Assembly (NCBI GenBank): GCA_007026445.1
Contig: VDMD01000001.1
Location: forward strand, 4,588,001 to 4,652,000
Length of the DNA: 64,000 nt
Direction: 5' to 3'
DNA from: Schizophyllum amplum
Lineage: Eukaryota > Basidiomycota > Agaricomycetes > Agaricales > Schizophyllaceae
Position numbers and translations under genes: made by a program. The notes under the pieces are model-generated. The model did no database searches. It was not told where the DNA came from and worked only from the letters and a program-made list of their open reading frames with translations. Positions 44,787-56,706 of the stretch are shown in pieces. The stretch's first letter is position 1. Each line of letters starts with the position of its first letter.

Positions 44787-45927
44787 TGTGGCGATGCTGA
44801 GGAAAGTGTAGTGGGACGGCGGGTGGGCGAGAGTCACAGCTTCTCGCCGGTGAGTAGAAGATTTGAATCGTCTGGCTCATGGGGTGATGAAAGTGAGAAC
44901 GGCGCATTCGAGGCCTGCACCGGAGTGGCAGTGGACGATCGCGGCTCGATTTATCTGCGGTGCCTGGACGTAGAAGAAAGCGAGCGAAGATACTGCAGGC
45001 CATATAGCGGTAGCTGGGACGTTCGTGAAGAAGACGCGGCCGCGCGAGCTGGAAGGTGTACGCCGTATGGTTCGGGACAAGGTCAATATAGACTCGAGGG
45101 GTTCAAGAAGGAACAATGTTGGCGGGTGAAATCGACGGACTGGCTCGAATTTGACGTCGTGAGTGCGAGAGGGGAGGGAGACGGCAAATATGAACTAGGA
45201 TCCATGGCTGAAGGCCACAGGCAGCGGAGAGTGAGCGCCGTCGAATTGTGAACAGGGTATGGAAGGGTGAGAGATGATGGAACGAGGAGGTATGACGCGG
45301 ATATGATGAGCTGTGCATGGCCGCTGGAGTCCGTCGCGCGGGGATTTCAGAGTGAAGCGAACATCATCTATGGTCAGCGTTAGACCTGCTCCTTGCGGCA
45401 AGAGGAAGGCCGCCGAAGGCGCGCACCTTCATTGCATTATCCCGCGGTTCGGTGGCGTCAGGTTCGGTTGATACAATAAGTTCAGGCGTAATACGGCTTA
45501 GTAAGCCGTAAGTATATCGGTCGACGCGCTTTGTATGATGAGAGAAACCGCAACCCTGAGTCAGGAATGCTCAGTGCTGTACGAAGGAGAAGGCGAAGGA
45601 TAGCATCAGTGCCATCACCAGGCCATCTGTGATTCACAGTCCGGCCGACGGCCCGGGGACACGTGTGACCCACGATGATGCCATCGGATGTCCGAGGACA
45701 TGCTTCCCATTGTTCACCACAGCCGCGTGCTCATTGCGCGAGCACTGTACTTTGTCAGTGCCTCCACAGCTAGTCTTTTGATCCTGCCGCCTCCGTCCTC
45801 GACCTCTACATTACTTTTTTGAAGTTGTTCACGCAGTCCGAGATCGCTACTTCCGGCCCCCTGCGGCGTTGCTCGGTAAACTCACGATACATAGGCGCTC
45901 AAGCAGCGTCGAAGCTCGACGTTCACC
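44787..45927. other. Intergenic, unassigned
   Basis: Upstream region of ATG1. Overlapping minus-strand frames at about 44877-45401 have some protein-like composition, for instance a stretch with LFLLEPLESILTLSRTI, but I could not build a consistent gene with start, splice sites and stop. No feature is claimed. Confidence 0.3.
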
Positions 45928-48900
45928 ATGCCATCCATGGACAAGGACATTGAAGACGACAAGCTGAAGCCGTACGTCGTAACTGGTCACCTTGGCAAGG
46001 GCAGCTTCGCCATCGTCTACAAGGGGTACAATGAGGTGCGTGCCCTACCATGTTCAACGCTCTCGGCTGACCTATGTCAACTCAGGAAACACACAAGCAA
46101 GTCGCCATAAAGACTGTCAAGCGCGAGACCCTCGGTACTGGCAAGCTTCTCGACAATCTTCAGCTCGAAATCGAGATCCTCAAGTCCCTCTCCCACCGCC
46201 ACATCACACGGCTCCTCGAGATCATCGTGCGTCGCCTGCTAACTCTCCTTACTAATACTTATCCCTCCATCGTCCAGCGCGCCGACAAGAACATCTACCT
46301 CATCATGGAGTTCTGCGCCGGCGGCGACCTCACTAACTACCTCAAGAAGCGCGGCCGCGTCGAATCCCTCGAGTACTCCCCCTCCCCCGGCGCCGCTCCG
46401 CAGTACTACCCGCACCCGCGCTCCGGAGGCCTCGCCGAAATCGTCGTCCGCTCCTTCCTCCGCCAACTCGCCCGCGCACTCAAGTTCCTCCGCCACCGCA
46501 AGCTCATCCACCGCGACATCAAGCCCCAGAACCTCCTCCTCCACCCCGCGGGGCCCGACGAGCACGCGCGCGGCCACCCCCTGGGCGTCCCCGTGCTCAA
46601 GCTCGCCGACTTTGGCTTCGCGCGCAGTCTGCCGAACGCGATGATGGCGCAGACGCTGTGTGGGAGCCCGTGAGTGGGTTTGTTTGGGGCTGCGTGATGA
46701 GGGAGAGCCATGGAGCTGACTAAGGCGCAGGCTGTACATGGCGCCGGAGATCTTGAAGTACGAGCCGTACGGGCCGAAGGTCGACTTGTGGTCCACGGGG
46801 GCCGTGCTGTACGAGATGGCCGTCGGACGACCACCGTTTCGCGCGCAGAATCATATCGAGCTGATTAACAAGATTGAGCGGTCGAAGGGGATCAAGTTCC
46901 CGGATGAGGAGCCGCAGGTATGCATATCTATCCAACAGGTGACGAGGGTGTTTACTTATCGGCACGCTCAGAAGACCACAAACACCGACGCACAGCCTGT
47001 ACCTCAAGACATCAAGGATCTTATTCGTGCTTTGCTGAAGCGCCTGCCGGTGGAGGTGCGTCGAGCGCCTTGTGTACCACTCCACTGAATCGAACAAGGC
47101 CATCAGCGAGCAGACTATGAACAGTTCTTCGCCAGCCCCGCGATGCAGAACAGCAAGTTCTCAAGACCGGTTGCGAAGGAGAAATCTTCTATTTCAGAAG
47201 GTCAGTACCAGCGTTTGTCGGTACCAGCTTTGTCAGCAGTCCACTATCGACGAGTCACAGCACGTCGCTCCTCGATCTTTCTCGCCCTCGCGGCTCCCAT
47301 TTCGTTGTCTTCTTCATCATTCACTCACCCATCTCCCGCAGACACCTCCGAACGCAGGTGGACAAGCGGCGTACCCGAGCACCACAAGATCATCCCGCCA
47401 GAGGTCTTGGACCCGAATGCAATGATCCCGCCTAGCAAGTTCAACTTCCGTCGACCGTCGGGTGGGGTGAGATCGGTGGTGGGTGGTGCGAGGGAGGCGA
47501 GGGAGGTGGTGGGGGGTGCGAGAGCGGGTGACGATGTTGGCAACGAAGCAGGTCCTTCGACTGAGCGAAAGTGGGTCGTGCTTCCTTCCCAGAATGGTCT
47601 AGTTAACTTACGGTTACGTGTGAGCTCACCGCCAGGCGGCGGCGGTCTATCAAAACAACCCTCTGGCATGTCAAGACAAACCTCCGGCATGTCAAGACAA
47701 CCGTCCGACATGTCCAGACAAGCAGCCCCTGGCCCCTCTCGAACGCCACCAAACAGCACCCGGGTGCCCGAGATCGAGCCAGCAGACGTAGCCGCGGAGA
47801 CGGAAGAGTACGTCTTGGTGGACGATACCCGAGCGCTGGAGTTCGACCAGGCTGTTGATCGTATGTGGCATGATGTTCTCGTTCATCGTTTGATTTCTCA
47901 TGATGACATCGTGGACAGAACTTCGAGAACCGCCCCGACGACCCTCGCAGACTGGGCGAAGGGCGTCGGCTCAGCAGTATCAGGCGCCTCAACCTCATCT
48001 GCAGCCGCGGCGAGTTTCGACGTATGGCGTATCGAGGCCTGAAGATGTGCAGGCCCCTGATCATTCGCGGAAGCATGAGCGTACGGGGAAACCCCAACAT
48101 CGGCGGTCGTCGACCTTTGCGGGTCAGGGGACGCCTCCATCGGGCTCGCCGACACTGGGTGACGGCCCGTCATCTGAGTTCATGGCGGAGCGGCCTATGA
48201 CGACAGGTGTGTTTTTGATCATGCTTTGGGAAGACCTTTCTTTTGCGCGGTCGCCTTGCATTTTCTTCTTCGCCTCTTGCTCATCCCTGCCCTCCTTGCC
48301 CAATCTCCCTTTCTGACACTGACACTGACACCTTCTATAGTCATCACCACGTTCCCACCCGCACCCAGCAACGGAATCCCGCCACCATCCCCGGCGCTCT
48401 CCAGCTCACCCTCACGCGCGGCCGCCAGCGCCCTCAATCGCGCCCTGAGCCTCGCTAGTAAGACACTGTTCGGAAGCGCGGCGCCGAGGTCGGTGGGGGA
48501 GTATATGCCGCCGTCATCCTTGGCACCATCGCCCGCGTCGCGCGCAAACAGTGCCCTCGCTGTCCCTGCCGCCTCTACCAATACTGGAGACCCGGCCGCG
48601 GCAGACGCCGATCTCGCCTCGTCACCCCGGCGTCCGCAACTGATCCGCACGACGACTGACGAGGAGCGCGACCCGCTGGAGGATGCGCTGCTTGCGCGAC
48701 TCGAGGAGTTGGCGCAGAAGACGGATGTGCTGATGCATTGGGCGGACGAGTTATACGAGCAGGTGAAGGCGGTGCCGAGGAGTGCGTACGGCTTCTTCTT
48801 TTCAGTCCATTGGGAGGTTTTGTGGACTGATGTGTGGATTAGAGCCCTGGTTGGACCCGACCGAGGTCGCGGAGGAGCGGCGACCCGCGGATGCGAAGGC

Positions 48901-49736
48901 GGAGTACGATGCGGTGCGTAACGAATACTTGGGTCTAATTTGGAAAAACCTGATCCAGCTGACGGAATGACTACAGGTCACTTGTGTGGCGGTTTATATG
49001 CTCTTGATGAGCTTCGCGCAGAAGGGTATCGATCAGTTGCGGCGGTATCAGGAGGAGATGCTGGATCAGGAGCGGGAGGGGGAGTACGTCGTCAGTGAGG
49101 GGTTCGATGATGGTAAGTGTCTCGTTTTGAAGTGTCTGCGACGTTTAACTGACTGGTTACCTGTCTGTCGGTGCAGCTCTATCCTGGTTTCGCGACTACT
49201 TCTTGAAGTGCCACGAGCGCGTGAAGCTGGTCAAGGCCTGGTTGCCCGCCAACTACGACGGGCCGAAGACGTGGCTGGACCAGCTGGTGTACGATCGCGC
49301 GTTGACCTTGGTATGACATTGCTGCTTCTCTTCCACGTTTTGCTAGCTTCTAAATCTCAATCAGAGCCGCACCGCCGCTCGCAAAGAGCTCCTCGACCAG
49401 GCCACGGCGCCGGACGAATGCGAAAAGCTCTACGAGGAGTCACTCTGGTGTCTGTACGCGCTGCAGGACGACCTGCTGCAGTCGGCCAACATGCACTTGC
49501 AGGAGGATTGTGAGACGGTGGCGACGTGTGAGTCATTGTGCTGCTGTTGCATTCTGCGCGAGGGGGTTGACGCGTTCTCTCAATCGGCAGGGATAAAGCG
49601 GACAAAACTCCGGCTGCTACGTTGTCGGGCACGCATGGTGATGAGCGACCGGGATCGGCTGAACGATGCGCGGGCGGATGAGAATCTGACGGACGTGGTG
49701 CGGATACCGGCGCCGTGGGACGCGTTGCCGTCGTGA
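45928..49736 (+). CDS. Autophagy-initiating Ser/Thr kinase Atg1/ULK
   Basis: Fourteen exons close to 967 residues: 45928-46035, 46086-46226, 46278-46669, 46731-46917, 46972-47055, 47107-47200, 47342-47860, 47919-48206, 48341-48781, 48843-48913, 48977-49112, 49177-49310, 49365-49527 and 49591-49736. The N-terminal kinase domain has the glycine loop GHLGKGSF (20-27), VAIK (Lys45), HRDIKPQN (Asp163), DFG (Asp194) and YMAPEIL. Next come kinase-end [30 protein letters not shown], a disordered Ser/Pro-rich linker, NALSxALSLASK-like [18 protein letters not shown], and a helical C-terminal region ([20 protein letters not shown] onward) matching the Atg13-binding tandem MIT domain of Atg1. The kinase starts autophagosome formation with Atg13 and Atg17 under TORC1 control. 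The linker has an SGMSRQ-type repeat. An insert after [11 protein letters not shown] lies within the kinase fold. Confidence 0.93.
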
Positions 49737-50196
49737 GATTGGGATGACAGGACTATTTTTTACGGGTCATAATCATCTGTCTATCAGCTACACAATCTGC
49801 CGGCGAACGCATGAGCTTCCGCGTTATCCGACAAAGTTCATCATCGTAGTAGCGATACGCCTGCCATGATCAGCTCGAATAGAACACGTTTAGAACGTAC
49901 GTGTATGGACCTCAGACAGGACATGTTTATGGCAAACCGGCGGCCAAAGCAGAGTTTGTGGCGTCGGGAGCCACCACGTGAGCAGAGTAAGAATATTTTC
50001 CGCCCGTACCCGCTTGGATCACGCGCTCATTGTTGCCCGCGCCCCTCGCTGTGCCAGCGTAGCGCAATATAGCTTACCAGGTCAAGGTGAGCATGCCCTG
50101 AGGTAGCCCCAAGTCTTGCGTAACATCTTCTCAGCGTGTTCGGGGCCCAAGGCTGCCGCCGCTGCTGTTCCCTGCGATACCGGCACCGTGTCAAAA
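49737..50196. other. Spacer between ATG1 and F8
   Basis: 3' end of ATG1 and promoter/leader of F8. No gene seen. Confidence 0.4.
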
Positions 50197-51820
50197 ATGC
50201 ATGCTGTCTTGCGCTCGGAGGAGCTTCGCGACCTCATATTCTCAAATCTCGTTACCGTAGGATTCAACGAGATACAAGGAGCATCCAGTGCTGCCGCCGT
50301 CGCTAGGACGTGCAGGGATTTTGTGGAGCCCGCCCTGCGCGTGCTGTGGGCAACGCACTGGTCGTTTCATGCGTTCGTTCGGCTCTTGCCGGATAAAAAG
50401 GTCGTGCGTACGAACCAGGGTGTGGTGAGCCTCTCTATTGCAAGCTTGTTATGAAGGAGCTTGACGAGAAATACTGAAGAAACTCATCGGAATTCTAACA
50501 ATTGACGACCTTGCTCGCGTGCGCTACTACGGGACTTTTGTCCGCGAGTTCCTCCTCAATCACTATCAGGCTGGTATCGGCCCGCACGACTTGACGCAGA
50601 TACTGCTCGCTCTGCAAGGGCATCCCCTTTTTCCCAACCTGCACTCGTTCGAATACTTGCATAGAGGGGTAGGCGGCGATGACTATATCGCACCTTGCCT
50701 TCCTGCCCTCATCAGTCGCAGTGTCAAGGAAGTTTATCTCAATCTCCACTACCCGTTGTCGCCGGACGATAACCTCGCGCTGGAGATGAGCATCCTCTTC
50801 TCCCTCAAACATAGGGAAATCTCAATACTCGACCTCGACGTTGTGGACAATATACCGAGATGCTATGCGGAGCTGCTCACAGGATGGATAACGCTACGGC
50901 ATCTACATCTCAACTTGTACTGCTCGAACGTCGCTCCTACCCTCGTCGCGGCTTCTACGCTGCAAGGACTGTACACCCTGACTCTGCACGCTGACACAGA
51001 GGTCGCGCTACAGTCTCCTCGGATGGGTCCCACAAACATGTCGCTCAAGAAACTGGTCATCAGAGGACGTCCAAACAAAGAATTTGCGGCCGATGCAATC
51101 ACAATACTACATCCCCTGGCGTTGATCAGCCTCCACGTCGATGCGAAGCTCACGCCTGAAGCGATCCGCCTCCTCAGTACCTGCATGCACGCCTGCTGTT
51201 TGCCGGATAACCTGAAAGATATCAGTTTCGGAGATCGTGATGACCTTCCCAAGGGCGGCAATCGTCTGATCCTCCAGGACATTCTGCCCCTCTTCGCCTT
51301 CACCGGCCTGGTCAACGTAGCAATCCACGTAGTCGATATCCGCTTCGACGACACCGACGTCGCGCGCCTTGCCGCTGCTTGGCCGCGCTTGCGCGCGCTC
51401 AGCTTGCGCTGCGCCAGCAACGCGGCAGGGCCCGCGTGCACGCTCGCCAGCCTCCTAGCCCTCGCACGAAGTTGTCCTGCCCTCGAATCGCTCGCGCTTA
51501 CGCTCGACGCGACAGAGCTCCCCGCAGACCAGCTGGAGGACCGCCACGAGCTTCCTCGCCCACCCTTCCGCTTGCGCCAGCTCGACGTCATGCGCTCGCC
51601 CATCGGCAGCGAGCCGGAGTGGGTTGCCTCCTTCCTGACGCGCTACTTTCCTCACCTGAGGCCGCGGAATATGAAGGCCGGGTTGCAGGACGAAGACAAG
51701 ACGATGGGTCGGAGGGAGTGTCAGAGACGGGAGCGGTGGACAATGGTGAAGAGGCTGTTACCGGTGTTAATGGACGCGCGGAAGACTGGGACTCATGGGC
51801 GCGGGGCTGATCGCAGGTGA
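50197..51820 (+). CDS. F-box/LRR-like protein F8
   Basis: Two exons, 50197-50424 and 50480-51820, with a 55-nt intron, give 522 residues. F-box in exon 1 (RSEELRDLIFSNLVTVGFNE ... CRDFVEPALRVLWATH), then FVRLLPDK. Exon 2 begins KLIGILTIDDLARVRYYGTF and has leucine-rich segments (FPNLHSFEYLHRGVGGDDY, WITLRHLHLNLYC, LQGLYTLTLHADT, WPRLRALSLRCAS, CPALESLALTLDA) and the end block SPIGSEPEWVASFLTRYFPHL. Predicted SCF substrate receptor. It converges on F9, with which it shares LTIDDLARVRYY and the SPIGSEP block, so F8, F9 and the decayed copy at 55 kb form a sub-family distinct from F2-F7. Confidence 0.88.
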
Positions 51821-52667
51821 AGGCGACTGGGGAAATCTATCCGAGTTTTCATGCTTACCTTTCAAGGGCCGGTGAGATGGGTTAATTCTCGGGACGAGCC
51901 CCTTATGTACAGTGTGGTATGCCCCGGTCCTGGTGGCACTACTAAGGCTCGTTCACTGGAATCGTCGACTTTACTGGTGATGTCGAGTTGATAATTACTG
52001 CTACCAAATATTAGGCCCGCAAGCACTTCAAAAGCGCCATTGTCCGTAACATGGAAGAATCAGGCTGTAAGCCTTGGTTTAGAGCTACGTCGTCACCGCC
52101 AGCGCGATAGGCCCATCATGTCATCTTCGTAAGAGGATTAGTGCCGAGTGGCGGAGGCGGCGGAAATGGGAATTCATGATAGATATAGGCCTGCATATTA
52201 GAGCGGGAGACTCGTGCATTTGAGGCACATATGAGGGTAGACAAGACGCGCGTATGAGGGCAGGGGACACGCACGTATGAGGGCGAAAACCTCAGAGACT
52301 CGCCGAAGGCGGATGATGATATGCCCAGAGAGAGCGGACGGTGGGAGGAAGATGTACTAGGGGAACGTCTGTGGTCAGGAACACAGCTTGTAAGTCGAAA
52401 TGAATAGGAGGTCAAAAGCAGTAGCAGGTCGAAAGGGTATGAAGCGACGCATTGGCACTGAGGGGAGTAAGGGTAATTTAAGTATGAGAACGATTTCTTG
52501 AGCTCGTCCATGTGCGCGCGAACTGGAAGGAAGGATTGCGTAAAGGACCAAGAGGATAATCGGGAGCGTCCAACAGATTCCCAGATGAGACTCCTCCTGA
52601 GTAGCAGCCCATTCCATCAGCCTTGGAGGATCCCAAAATGAGAAGGAATACACATACCTAGTCGCCC
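51821..52667. other. Convergent spacer F8/F9
   Basis: No gene seen. Part of the F9 3' flank (about 52590-52660) is repeated downstream of the decayed copy at 54.9 kb. Confidence 0.45.
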
Positions 52668-54325
52668 TCATCCGCGAGCCGCCCCGCGCTCATAAACTCC
52701 AGTCTTTCGCGCGTCCAAGAATGCCGGCATCAGCTTTTTCACCGTCATCCACCGCTCATACCTTAGACTCTGGTTCACCCCCCGAGGCACGACCGAGAAC
52801 GGCCTCCAGTTCTCCTCCTTCTCCTTCTCCAGCTCTGCCTCCACATTCTGCGGTTTCAGGGAAGGAAAGTAGCGCGTCAGGAAGGAGGCGACGCGCTCCG
52901 GCTCGCTGCCGATTGGCGAGCGCATGACGTCGAGCTTGCGCAGGCGGCAGGGCGGGCGGTCGGTGGTGTGGCCGACCGGCTGGTCTACAGGGAGCTCGGT
53001 CGCGTCAAGCGCGAGGGCGAGCTCTTCGAACTCGGAGCAAGCTTTTGCGAGGGACAAGAGGCTGGCGAGTGTGCACGCGGGCACCACGTCGCGCGTACAG
53101 CGCAGGCTGAGCGTGCGGAGGCGCGGCCACGCAGCGGCGAGGCGCGCAATGTCGGTGTCGTCGAAGCGGATGTCGAAGACGTGGATGGACACGCTGACTA
53201 GGCCAGTGAAGGCGAGGAGGGGCAGGATGTCTTGGATGACGAGGCGGGTGCCGTCCCTGGGGGCAAAATAATTCCATGTACTAAGACTGATGTCTTTCAG
53301 GGCGTCCGCTGAGCAGCAGGCGCGAATGCGATGGCAAAGTGTGCGAATCGCTTCAGGCGCGAGGTCCGCGTAGACGTGGAGGCTGGTCAAGGCCACGGGA
53401 TGCAAGATTGTGATAACGGCGGCCGCATATCCATCGTCCGGGCACCCATTGATGACAAGGTTTCTGAGCGTGTCGTTCACAGGCCCCACTCGAGGTAACC
53501 CGAGAGCGATTTTGGTAAACGCGTACAGCCGTAGGGTATGGAGGCCTTGCAGCGTGGAAACCGCGGCAAGTACTGGAGCAGCGCGTGGGCACCGCAGGCG
53601 GAGATGCAGATAGCGTAGTGACGTCCACCCCGTTAGCAGGTTTTCAAACTTGCAAGACTGGTTATCCACGACGTCGAGGTATAGAGTCGAGATTTGCCTT
53701 CTCTTCAGAGCGAAGAGACTGCTCATCTCCAGCCCGAGATCTCCAGCAGGTGCTGCCGATTCGAAGCCGAAGACGATCTCGGGAGTGGAGGGGCCGATAA
53801 TGGCCAGGAAATAGGGCACGCAGTAGCCATCGCCGTCTAAACCTCTGTGACAATAGTTGAAGACTCGAAGGTTAGGAAAGATTGGTTCCCCGTCTAAAGC
53901 GACTATGACCTTCTCCATGTCTTTGGAGCTGAGTCCAGCGTAAGTCATATCCACATAGAACTCGCGAACGAAGGCCCAGTAATAGCGCACGCGAGCAAGG
54001 TCGTCAATGGTCAGAGCTCCGACGAGTTTCTGTGGACAAGGCTTTCTTCAGATATCCATGATAGCAGGCTCGTGACAGAGGCACTCACGTCCTTTCTGTT
54101 CTCATCACTGGTGACGGTTTTCTCCGGCAGGAACTGAAGGAACGCTTGAAATGAATGCTGCGTTGCCCATATAACGCGCAGGGCGGGCTCCAAGAAGTCC
54201 CTGCACGTCCTGGCGAGGGCGGCGGCATCGGAACCTCCCACCTTCTTGGCAAATACATCTAGGTCCACAACAATATTTGAGAATATGAGGTCGCGAAGCT
54301 CCGCGGTACGCAGGACAGCATGCAT
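52668..54325 (-). CDS. F-box/LRR-like protein F9
   Basis: Two exons on the minus strand, 54325-54089 and 54029-52668, with a 59-nt intron, give 532 residues. F-box in exon 1 (RTAELRDLIFSNIVVDLDVF ... CRDFLEPALRVIWATQ), then FLQFLPEK. Exon 2 starts KLVGALTIDDLARVRYYWAF and shows leucine-rich segments (FPNLRVFNYCHRGLDGDGY, WTSLRYLHLRLRC, LQGLHTLRLYAFT, WPRLRTLSLRCTR, CSEFEELALALDA) ending SPIGSEPERVASFLTRYFPSL. Predicted SCF substrate receptor. Its promoter contains a stretch near 54470-54540 that is repeated at 55560-55640 in front of the decayed copy. Confidence 0.88.
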
Positions 54326-54966
54326 ATTTGAGCGCAGGGAACACCGGCGGCTGCGTAGCTCTGAAACTACGCTGAGAATATGTTACACAAGACTTGCAGC
54401 TGTCTAAGAGCATAATCACCTTGATGTCCTATGCTGCCACAGTATGCTTACACGGCGACGAGCGTAGGCGACAGTGAGCGCGAGATCCAAGCGGGTGCGG
54501 GCGGAAAATGCTACTCACGTGGCCGCGTGGCTCTTGACGCCACAAATTCTTGCAGCCACGCGCCGCCCGTGTCTCTGCGGTGGTCCGAGTCTCAGCAAAA
54601 TCCGAGACTGCGTGTAGGAGGCGGGGCTACAGCTCAGCAAGAGAGGACGTCGCTGAGGTTTGGCTGGCAGGACGGCCACAAGTCAAAGGCCGAAAGGGAA
54701 AGCGGTGCATCGGCGGCAGTGAGGGAATACGGGTAAGCAAAGGAGCCTCAGGTAGTAAGTAGACGAACGTTACGTATATCTCGTCAATATGCGCGCTTGC
54801 TGTAAGAAAGGTGGAGGGCGAGAGGTGGAGACGGCATACAGTATCGAGAGAGAAACTACAATCGCCCTACAGACAACCTACAGATGCCCACGTGAGGCTC
54901 CTCCCGAGTAGTAGCATCTAGATCTCATCAGCCTTGGCAAATCCGAGAAACGAGAAGGAATAAACA
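54326..54966. other. F9 promoter and duplicated flank
   Basis: The part around 54470-54540 (gagcgcgagatccaagcgg, then ctcacgtggccgcg) matches 55570-55640. The part around 54895-54966 matches the F9 3' flank at 52590-52660. Together these mark the limits of a tandem duplication. No gene seen. Confidence 0.5.
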
Positions 54967-55444
54967 TACTGGTCAATGCAGTCCTCGTAGCGCGGAAGCC
55001 GCGACAAGCGTTGAAGGGACCCGCGAGCAGCAGTAGTCGTCAATTCGTGCAGGCTTATACCACCCTGATAGTGATCCAGGTTGAACTCGCGGACGTAAGC
55101 GCCGTAGAAGCGCACGCGAGCAAGGTCGACAGTGGTCAGATTCCGATGAGTTTCTGTAGGCAGTGTGTCTCGTCAAGCTCCAAGATAACAGGCTCGCGAC
55201 AGAGAGACTCACCACACTGACCAAAATCTGCACGAGTGGCCGTGCTCTCGGGCAAGAGTCGAACCAACGCGTGAAACGACCAATGCGTTGCCTATAGAAC
55301 GCGCAGAGCGGGCAACAAGAAGTCCCTGCACGTCCTGGCGGGGGAGGCAGCAGAAGTATCCTCCTTCTCGTTGAGACCGATTTCATGAACAAGATAGAAT
55401 GTAAGGTCGCGAAGCTCCGCCGTACGCAGAACAATTGCATGCAT
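54967..55444 (-). pseudogene. Decayed F-box/LRR copy (F9-like)
   Basis: Exon 1 begins MHAIVLRTAELRDLTF and keeps the F-box up to CRDFLLPALRVL, where the codon for the conserved Trp (Trp-Ala-Thr in F8 and F9) has become TAG. An intron-like gap follows, then the start of exon 2 (LARVRFYGAYVREFNLDHYQ and GGISLHELT). After this the sequence jumps to a segment equivalent to LVAASTLQGL of F8 and then to the 3' flank, so most of the leucine-rich part (over 1 kb) is deleted. The copy cannot encode a working receptor. It still has an F9-like promoter. Confidence 0.85.
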
Positions 55445-56706
55445 GCATGCTTGACGCGGCAGTACCGGTAGAGAAGACGGCACATGAGACTTCAATTAAC
55501 AGGCTACCTAGAGGCGTGACCACCTTGCGTTTGTATGCCTTGACGCTATACTCGCACAGCGACGGCGCGCTGCGACAATGAGCGCGAGATCCAAGCGGAG
55601 AAGGAAAACAATGCTCACGTGGCCGCGCCGGTCAACGCGTGACGTCATCTGTACCGATCAAACGTTCGTCCGTCTTCGTCCCATCGCCGGTCTTGCATGA
55701 GCGCCATGGCCCCGCTGCTGGATCCGGGGATGCCTGCCCAACACAGTCTGCTGATGCGAGCTGCGCATAGGAAATGTACGTCGTACAACCCACAATTTGA
55801 CCTCATCGTCGGTTTTGGGACTTTCTCGAATATCACTGTGCAGATCCTGCATTCGCGCTTTTGTACAGCTGATCTCTTCCCTTGCATGATGCACTGCCCT
55901 CCCTGGACACTCTCACCCCGCGCTGCCCCTCTCATCTCCCACGACTCTTCAGTTTGTGGACCGCGACCCCTCCCTCCATCAACCCCTTCTTAGCCGCCCA
56001 CGCTGCAAACGCACGCATCAAGAGCCTAATCTGGACAAAGCAAAGCAAGGCGCCCACGGCGGCTCTATAGTCACCGGCATGCTCGCGTCTATCTTCAGCG
56101 GCACCCCCGCGTTCAGCGCGCGATTCTCGTCAGCAAACACGCGGTGGTCCTTGCACCGAGCGTCAGCGATGCGCCCGGGAGTACCATCAGCAGGCCATCT
56201 CGCGTGAAGGTCTCGGTATTCTGCCAAGGTTAACGTCAACGCGAAGCCCGCGAGTGAACGAAATGATCGAGACCCGGGATGTTGCTAGCAGCAGGAACGC
56301 GCCCACGTCACCGCGTCACCGCGAGTGATGGTGACGACGGCCCCGCGCGTGTCCGAACGCGTGTGCGGGGCTATATAGGGCGTGGAGGCGGCGCGGCGCC
56401 GTCGAAGCCTTCGCCCGCGCTACGAACAGCTCCAAACTACGAACGACGCCGTGCGAAGACAAAAAGGCTCCGTTAAGCGAAAGCATCCGCTACATAAGCA
56501 AAAGCATCCGCGGCATCTGAAAGGATCGCAGTACAAGGTCGCAGCAGGTGAAGGTAAGTCGTTCGTCCAATGCACCCGCAGCACGGAAGCTCATCGATCC
56601 TTCAGCCTTCCTGCTCCATAACACGCGGCTAGCACACCGCGATTACTAGGCGTACCGATACGATCACCAGACATAACGAACATCCGCCGACATACATTCC
56701 CCATAC
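55445..56706. other. Intergenic, promoter copy then no feature
   Basis: 55560-55640 is the duplicated F9-type promoter segment. The rest leads to the Pro/Tyr-rich gene; short frames only. A gcaggtgaag/gtaagt context near 56545-56556 could be a leader splice donor. Confidence 0.4.

Noticed and set aside
44275..45003. 242-codon minus-strand reading frame
   Set aside because: It runs straight through the tRNA-Tyr gene and has no family resemblance.
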